In this document: positions 57,683-64,000 of the stretch, one piece after another | Numbering within the stretch: the first letter of the stretch is position 1 | How the letters are laid out: every line of letters starts with the position of its first letter | Source of the DNA: Pelecanus crispus | Lineage: Eukaryota > Chordata > Aves > Pelecaniformes > Pelecanidae | Assembly (NCBI RefSeq): GCF_030463565.1 | Contig: NC_134653.1 | Location: 32,611,150 to 32,675,149 of the forward strand | Length of the DNA stretch: 64,000 bases | Direction of reading: 5' to 3' | Position numbers and translations under genes: made by a program | Notes under the pieces: model-generated | The model's input: the letters and a program-made list of their open reading frames with translations, nothing else | Told to the model about the DNA's origin: nothing | Databases searched by the model: none

Positions 57683-58265
57683 CAGGGAGGTGATTGTCCC
57701 CCTGTACTCAGCACTGGTGAGGCCACACCTGGAGTACTGTGTCCAGTTTTGGGATCCTCAGTACAAGAAGGACATTGAGGTGCTGGAGCATGTCCAGAGA
57801 AGGGCAGCGGAGCTGGGGAAGGGTCTGGAGCACAGGGCTGGTGGGGAGCGGCTGAGGGAGCTGGGGGTGTTCAGCCTGGAGAAGAGGAGGCTGAGGGGAG
57901 ACCTTATCATTCTACAACTGCCTGAAAGGAGGGGGCAGGGAGGTGGGTGTTGGGCTCCTCTCCCATGTAGTTAGTGACAGGACGAGAGGAAATGGGCTCA
58001 AGCTGTGCCAGGGGAGGTTTAGATTGGATATTAGGAAAAATTTCTTCACGGAAAGGATAGTCAAGCATTGGAACAGGCTGCCCAGGGAGGTGGTGGAGTC
58101 ACCATCCCTGGGAGTGTTCAAAAAATGGGTAGACGTGGCACTTTGGGACATGGTTTAGTCTACTCTCCCCTTAATTGGTTTAGTGGTGGACTTGCTAATG
58201 TTAGGTTAATGGTTGGACTGGATGATCTTAAAGGCCTTTTCCAACCTAAACGATTCTATGATTCT
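57683..58265 (+). mobile_element. CR1 LINE, 5'-truncated, inside the microsatellite cluster
   Basis: A sense-strand CR1 whose ORF2 remnant translates as [20 protein letters not shown] and onward to [15 protein letters not shown]. The tail carries one 3' end only, but with the short leader TCTACTCTCCCCTTAATT set between two GGTTTAG copies (about 58154-58185). It thus lacks the first tail and linker seen in the copies at 48 kb and 61 kb. Confidence 0.9.
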
Positions 58266-58470
58266 ATATATATATATATATGAGTCATGTCTATATATGT
58301 GTAGCTATATTTATGTGTGTATGGGTTGTTGTGTATGGCTCTGTGTGTGCCTATATATAAAATGTGTATTTTTATACATATGCATGTTTGCATATTTCAT
58401 ATATATATATACACATACACACACATATTTATGCACATACATGTGTATAGGTCTGTATTTATGCAGTTGT
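58261..58470. repeat. AT/GT microsatellite cluster, right part
   Basis: The CR1 tail (GATTCTATGATTCTATATAT) passes directly into TATATA, TGTGTATG and CACATA units for about 200 bases. It is like the left part of the cluster, which suggests that the CR1 landed inside a pre-existing cluster. Confidence 0.85.
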
Positions 58471-61270
58471 CCATCAACACAGCTGCAGCACTAAGGCAAG
58501 ACCCATGCCCTGCCCAGCATGAGCAGCTCCCCAGGGCAGCGTAGCACATTAATTTCTGCTGCATACAATCACAACATGGCTCTCACTGGTGACCAGAGTG
58601 ACTGGCAGCCTTACTGAACATAAGTAGCTTAAATAAATAAAAAGCAATCCAGCCGCAGCAGCATGGGTGCAAGGTCAGCGCTGCCTTCCAGCCAGGGCAG
58701 CCATTACCTGCAGCCTCGCAGCTGCTCATCAGGACCATTGGCACACGCCTGCAAGAAATGTGGATTTTGTTTCTTTTGCGCTTACCTGGGAATATCTGCA
58801 GGGCCAAGTGTCACTGCACCTCTTGGTGCAACTTGGATGCATCAGTGAAATGGGAAGCCTAAAGCATTCAGAGCTGAGCGAGGATGCCTGCAACAGGACA
58901 AACACAGCTCCCTGGTATTTAAGAGGAGATTTGTGAGGGTCCCTTTGGAAAAAAAAAAAAAAAAAGCCTAGAATCAAAATTTACATCCAATTCCTTGTGC
59001 CACCCCCTCCCCCTCAAAACCGATTACAATCAACTTTCATACAAGCCACAGTAAACTCCATGGCTCTTAGTTCCTATGATTAACAATAGACTATAAAGCA
59101 GTTAACTAGAACTGTAAGTTGCTGTATCAAGAAAACATTTATAAGATATTATTTATTTTAGTTCCATAGCAGTCTCATGATGACGTAAGATTTCCACAGT
59201 TACATGTCACAAAACAGACCTTACAGGTTTATGAGCAGCTACTACGGGCAGTGTAGCAAGCAACAACACTCATTTTCCAACCAACTGTATATATAAAGTG
59301 CATTCCACATGAAAAGGCTTTGGTGTTAATACTGGTTTTACTGGGCAAGGCAAGCAGCTAATCCCGCATGTTACGTCAAGATCTTCTCCAACCCAAAGGT
59401 TTACATCCTTCTCAGCCTCTCCATGAAGCAATGGAGAACCTCTTGGCTACGGCAGCTGGGAGAGGGTTACCCAGCCGTGTCCCTCAGGTGGCTGCTGCCA
59501 CATTGAGTGACAACATTGCTCAAGGTACAGCAGCCACCGTGGCCAGCTCCGTACTTCTGAGTTTCGTTTCTTTGAGAAACCTTTTCTCTTGGTACAAGGA
59601 AGTGCTTTCTGCAGTAGCTCGCAGTCTATTTATAGATGGTGATAAAGATATATTTGCTGGGAGACTGATGTCATCCTAACTAACCACTCACAACATTACA
59701 TTTCATAATGGAAATACTGATTAATCAAGAATGTTAGCTTTTGAATCTCACTACCGTAAGTCTAGCCACAGCTATATTTAAAGTTTAAAGAATTCAAAAT
59801 TAAAGTAAAATGTGGCTTTAAGAATGATGCTATGGGTAAACGTAACTTGTTCAACACCACTGCAGGTTCACTGTACTTAAATTGATACTTACAGAGGCTG
59901 CAGGTAAAACAACCCAGGCCAGCACATACAAAGTCTCAAAAATATCAGCAAAAATAAAAACAAGCTCCAAAGGCCACTTAAAGCATAACCTATGTGCTAA
60001 GGTAATTTTTATACCAAAATTAAGCTTACTGTCCAGGCCAAGATTTTTCTTAAGTCCTATACTTTTTGGAAAGTATTTGCAATTTGTAGCAGACAAAAAA
60101 AAAAGAAAAAAAAATCACAACTGCAAACGGTGTATGCAAAGGTTTATTTTGAGACTCCATCAAGACATTCTGCCATACAGGAGCCAACTTGCTAATGACT
60201 TTTAAATACCATTATTGTATCTGTGGAGAGAGGAAGATGTTTAACTTGATGTGCTACTGAGAACAAATTTTACTCAGTATCTCTGACAAAAGAAATGGAA
60301 AATAACCAAGCGGAAGTTGTGAAATACTACATTCTGCTCCCTTTCACCAAGGTTAGTACAATTTATTTTTCTTGAAGCAGCTTTCAAACAGCCTGTTATC
60401 AAAGCCCTCCTTTCCCCACCCTTTGGCTCCCTCAGCAGCCAAATCTCCAGTAACCACAAATTAGTTTGAACATGAGCACACAAAGCAGCTGAAGTTCTGT
60501 AACAGCATTGCTATAGAGAGCAAAGTTTACAAAACACAAGCATCTCTTAGATCATTGGGGAAAAAAAAGTCCATTGAAATCAAGCACACGAATAGAAAAC
60601 ACTGCCATTACATGCTCTAGGGAGTCAGGTAAAAAAAAGTTTCTGTAAAAGAAGTATGTTTTTAAGAGCCCGTAATTAAAGCCATGAACAGCAGCCACCC
60701 ATTTGCAAGGTATTTTATTTCCCTTCTGTGCCTCACCTGCCGGTAGCGGTGACTAAGGCACAAGTTACATGCATGTGGGCAGTACTATCAATATTTCCCT
60801 GAATAGCCCAATCAGAAAAATTACTTGGCAAATACAGAAATATCAGCTAATACAATCATTTAACAAATGCCTCATAGGTATGCAAAAGAGAAAGATGGTA
60901 TGTATTCCCCTTACAAACCATCTATCACATCTGGTAGCATGAGACAAACCAATACACACACCAGCCCAAAAGACATTATTACATTTCCACATTTCTCCAT
61001 AATCAGCATTTTCTCCTCAACCAGGTGGTCTCATTCCAGCGCCAAGAACTGCAGCCACTTTGTCACCTCCTATCCTCTACAGGATGCGGCCGGCTTCTTT
61101 CAAGACTAATGAATCTCAGAAATTAGCCCATCCCAAGCAGTGGTTGCTAGAATAATGTGCAACTTTAAGGGCACATAGCAAGGTGTGGAATTAAGATTAT
61201 GTGGTGAGAGGAAACGTTTTTAGCTTTGAAGGAAAAAATAATTCCTACTCATCAGGAATGATGAGTCCTA
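58471..61270 (-). other. AT-rich downstream region, possible 3' UTR of a minus-strand gene
   Basis: No exon is recognised. On the minus strand, AATAAA signals occur near 59150-59160 and 60142-60147 (TTTATT on the plus strand), and the sequence has the look of a long 3' UTR. In human, HIP1R is followed by VPS37B on the opposite strand, so this could be its 3' UTR, but no VPS37B coding sequence is visible to confirm it. A perfect hairpin, TCTCCAT-GAAGCA-ATGGAGA, occurs near 59419-59438. A 103-codon plus-strand frame at 59368-59679 matches nothing I know. Confidence 0.35.
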
Positions 61271-61275
61271 CTACT

Positions 61276-61697
61276 AGGACAAGAGGAAATGGCCTCAAGT
61301 TGCATCAGGGGAGGTTTAGATTGGATATTAGGAAAAATTTCTTCACGGAAAGAGTGGTCAAGCATTGGAACAGGCTGCCCAGAGAGGGGGTGGAGTCACC
61401 ACCCCTGGAGGTGTTCAAAAAACAGGCAGATGTGGCACTTTGGGACATGGTTTAGTGGGCATGGTGTTGTTGGGTTGATGGTTGGACTGATGATCTTAGA
61501 GGTCCTTTCCAACCTGAATGATTCTATTCTAGTTTTACTTTCATTAAAAAATAACCCAGCCACCAAGCCAGGAAACATGAAATTACTTATTACTCTCCCC
61601 TTAATTGGTTTAGCGGTGGACTTGGTAGCATTAGGTTGATGGTTGGACTTGATCTTAAAGGTCTTTTCCAACCTAAACGATTCTATGATTCTATGAT
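61276..61697 (+). mobile_element. CR1 LINE, 5'-truncated with doubled 3' tail
   Basis: A sense-strand CR1 of about 420 bp starting in the last part of ORF2 ([20 protein letters not shown]). A first tail ends near 61530. It is followed by the same linker as at 48.5 kb (ACTTTCATTAAAAAATAACC... CCACCAAGCCAGGAAACA) and a second tail from about 61590 to 61697. The match of order and linker to the 48-kb copy shows a shared source. Confidence 0.9.
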
Positions 61698-64000
61698 CAT
61701 CTACAAGAGTGCAGAAAAAGCACCCTTGAATAGGTTGGAGATAACAAGTAGTCTTAAAAGACAGCCTTTAGCTTACAGCAGGATCCAGGGTTCAAGGTAT
61801 GCACCAGCAAGTGTTCCAGCCTCAGCAGTCTGCAATTTGTCCTGCAAGTAGGGAGAAAAATGGAGATTTGGCTTCAGGTGAGGTTGAGAGCCTGCCATAG
61901 GCTGCCCAGGGACAGCCTGCTTTAGGGACAAGATGTCAGCTGGGGCACCAGAGCCTCAATAAGGCTTCTCTAAAACTTCAGTTGAGACAAAATTATCTCT
62001 CAAAAGAAATCAAAGCAACGCATCTCTTGTTTCTAGTGACAAAGTCTCTGAGAGGTGAACAGACATGCCTGTAAAAGACTTGTATCAGGGTTGATTAATA
62101 CACAACCAGAAGTGGACTCAAATTACAGGAACAAGTGCTGCTGAAGGATCTGTGTAGGCTTGCACGGCCTCCGGAGCCAGCTTCCAAAGAGAAGGGACAA
62201 GTCAAGACCATGTGAAATACTGCCAGCGTATCACTGACACGCCACTTGCCTTTTTTGTGTTACTTTGCTGGGGTTTTTTTGTTATCCGTTACACAACTGA
62301 CACGCGAGTCCCCTACCTGGCAAGGTCTGACCATACTGGGTTACCTCTCCTTTGCACAAGGAATGATCCCACCCAGAACGATCTCCTGGTGCACGAGAGC
62401 CACAGGGAAGAGCCATCTGATCCCCCGTTTCGGAACAGGCACTTCTTGAAGTTTTGCGTGCACCTTCTTCAAGCTGCAAAACACGGGCGTTGCTGCAATT
62501 CTTAGAAGAGCCAAGTTAAAGAACGGCAGCTTTTACATAACACCATCCCCTTCCCTCGCCCACCTGCACTGAGTCAGCACAGCAACTTCTCCTCATCTGT
62601 AGTTTCCTATTTCTGCATCAGCAGAAGGTTATCAAATCTCCATAGCCACCACAAATGGAACGTATCAAGGAACAATTAAAAAAGGGATTTTCTTCCATAT
62701 ATTATCAGTTATTCTGCAGTAGGACTTCTATTTCACATTGCTATTAAAGTGACGGATACCACAGAAAATTACATCAGGTCTTTTCTCCCCTCTGACTCAT
62801 ATCATATTCCTAAATAACTTCGGTTGACTCATTTCTCCTAACTTGTCTTGGCTGAAATCTGTTTTTTTCCTCTTTGAACAAATAAAAGTGGCTTTCCCCC
62901 TCCTTCAGCTTTTCCAGGTGAAGATTCTGGACACTTCCACTATTCCAGCTCATTGTAGGGAACTAAAACAAAAGTGAAAGGATTCTACCTGGCAAGACAG
63001 CCCACGTACCTCGTTGCCACGATTACACCATGCAGGATCTACTCTGAGCATACCTGTCTGGCACCAGCTACATACAAAATGGATTTACTATATCCAGTCA
63101 CTAAAAATATGGCCAACAGATTTACTACGAATAATTAAAGTTATTTTCCTGCAAATTTATGTTCTACATTCATCTACAACTGGTTTTATGTTGCTACATA
63201 AAAACCACCATTAGTATTGAAAAACATTAACGTAACTCCACTGTGATTAAATGAAGCCACAACAGGAACACGACACCAAGAGAGATATGCTATTTTATTT
63301 AAAATCAGACCACAGTAGATTACAGAAAGACTTATGCAAACAAATCCACTGTACATTTCACAACTTGCTAGGCATATAGAATTGCCCCTTTATTAGACTG
63401 TCCAGGATTACGCAGAGGAACTGTTCAGGTGCAGGACGACTCTACCTCCTCAGAACTCAATGTTTGCCAAGTAGCTCTATATTCAGGCTAAAGGAACTGT
63501 CGATTTGAGCTCTGTATCTAAGTCATTATCCAGTTCGAGAGGGCAGAGAAGTCCCAAAAGAGGTCGAGACTGAGGTTGTGGAAGTTGGGGCACTAAGCTA
63601 ACAGTTACCCATGACCGGACTATGCCCAGGGCTCTGCCTCCTGGCATCACATGAAAGCTTATATTCTATATAGTCCCTCCAGGGTCACTGCTGCAAAGGT
63701 GACCTGCGTGGATCAGCTGTGCTAGAACAACTGACTCCGCTTCCTCTAGGAGACAGCAGCGAAACTCAACCTTGAGTTTGAGCCATTCAATGCTGATCAT
63801 CAATCAAACAACTTAACCATATACAATTGAATTAGTCATAACTTACAAAACTGCATACAAAAGACTGGCAAAAGTAATGCCATCCAAAGAGACCATTTTC
63901 AACGCTACCAACACTCTAAAGCCGTGTGACGTATCGTATTTAAAAGATGTTTCTCCACTCCAATTGCTTTGGGGAAGTATATGCTATTTGCAGCAGACAT
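61698..64000 (-). other. Right-edge region without recognised exon, possible minus-strand 3' UTR
   Basis: The sequence is AT-rich with no coding exon I can identify on either strand. A minus-strand AATAAA (TTTATT at about 63294-63299) begins a stretch to the window end that looks like transcribed 3' UTR read in reverse. If a gene is present, its coding part lies beyond 64000. VPS37B is the candidate from human order only. Confidence 0.3.

Overview
The window is genomic DNA from a bird, most likely a neoavian, and probably from a GC-rich microchromosome. The signs are several CR1 retroposon tails ending in ATTCTATGATTCTAT-type repeats, a solo LTR of a type widespread in Neoaves, short introns with CpG-island promoters, and proteins close to human orthologues in length and motif. 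There are no bacterial features. All gene calls come from matching translated exons to remembered human proteins and checking that splice sites and phases join. No database search was run.

Layout, left to right. ARPC3 (minus strand, first two coding exons only; the rest lies off the left edge) has a CpG-island promoter at about 1.4-2.3 kb. GPN3 (minus, 8 coding exons, 284 aa) spans 5.0-9.2 kb. It is head-to-head with DENR (plus, 7 coding exons, 198 aa, 10.7-17.2 kb) across a CpG island with palindromic promoter motifs. CCDC62 (plus, at least 11 coding exons, 18.7-32.65 kb) carries a solo LTR in one intron and a CR1 tail in its 3' UTR. HIP1R (plus, 32 coding exons, 1052 aa) spans 37.2-56.2 kb with a sense CR1 in intron 15. 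Downstream is an AT microsatellite cluster holding another CR1. The last 5 kb is AT-rich with no recognisable exon. It may be the long 3' UTR of a minus-strand gene; VPS37B is expected from human gene order.

The genes are not one pathway. They cover actin nucleation (ARPC3), clathrin-actin coupling (HIP1R), RNA polymerase II assembly and import (GPN3), translation re-initiation and ribosome recycling (DENR), and sperm acrosome or nuclear-receptor co-activation (CCDC62). In human, ARPC3-GPN3 (12q24.11) and DENR-CCDC62-HIP1R (12q24.31) are about 12 Mb apart, so this window shows the two blocks joined at the GPN3/DENR promoter.

I see no new biological system. The most notable signals are three GC-AG introns among about 56, a shared double-tailed CR1 form with a common linker, a conserved-looking promoter grammar at the GPN3/DENR junction, and divergent C-terminal features in HIP1R and CCDC62.
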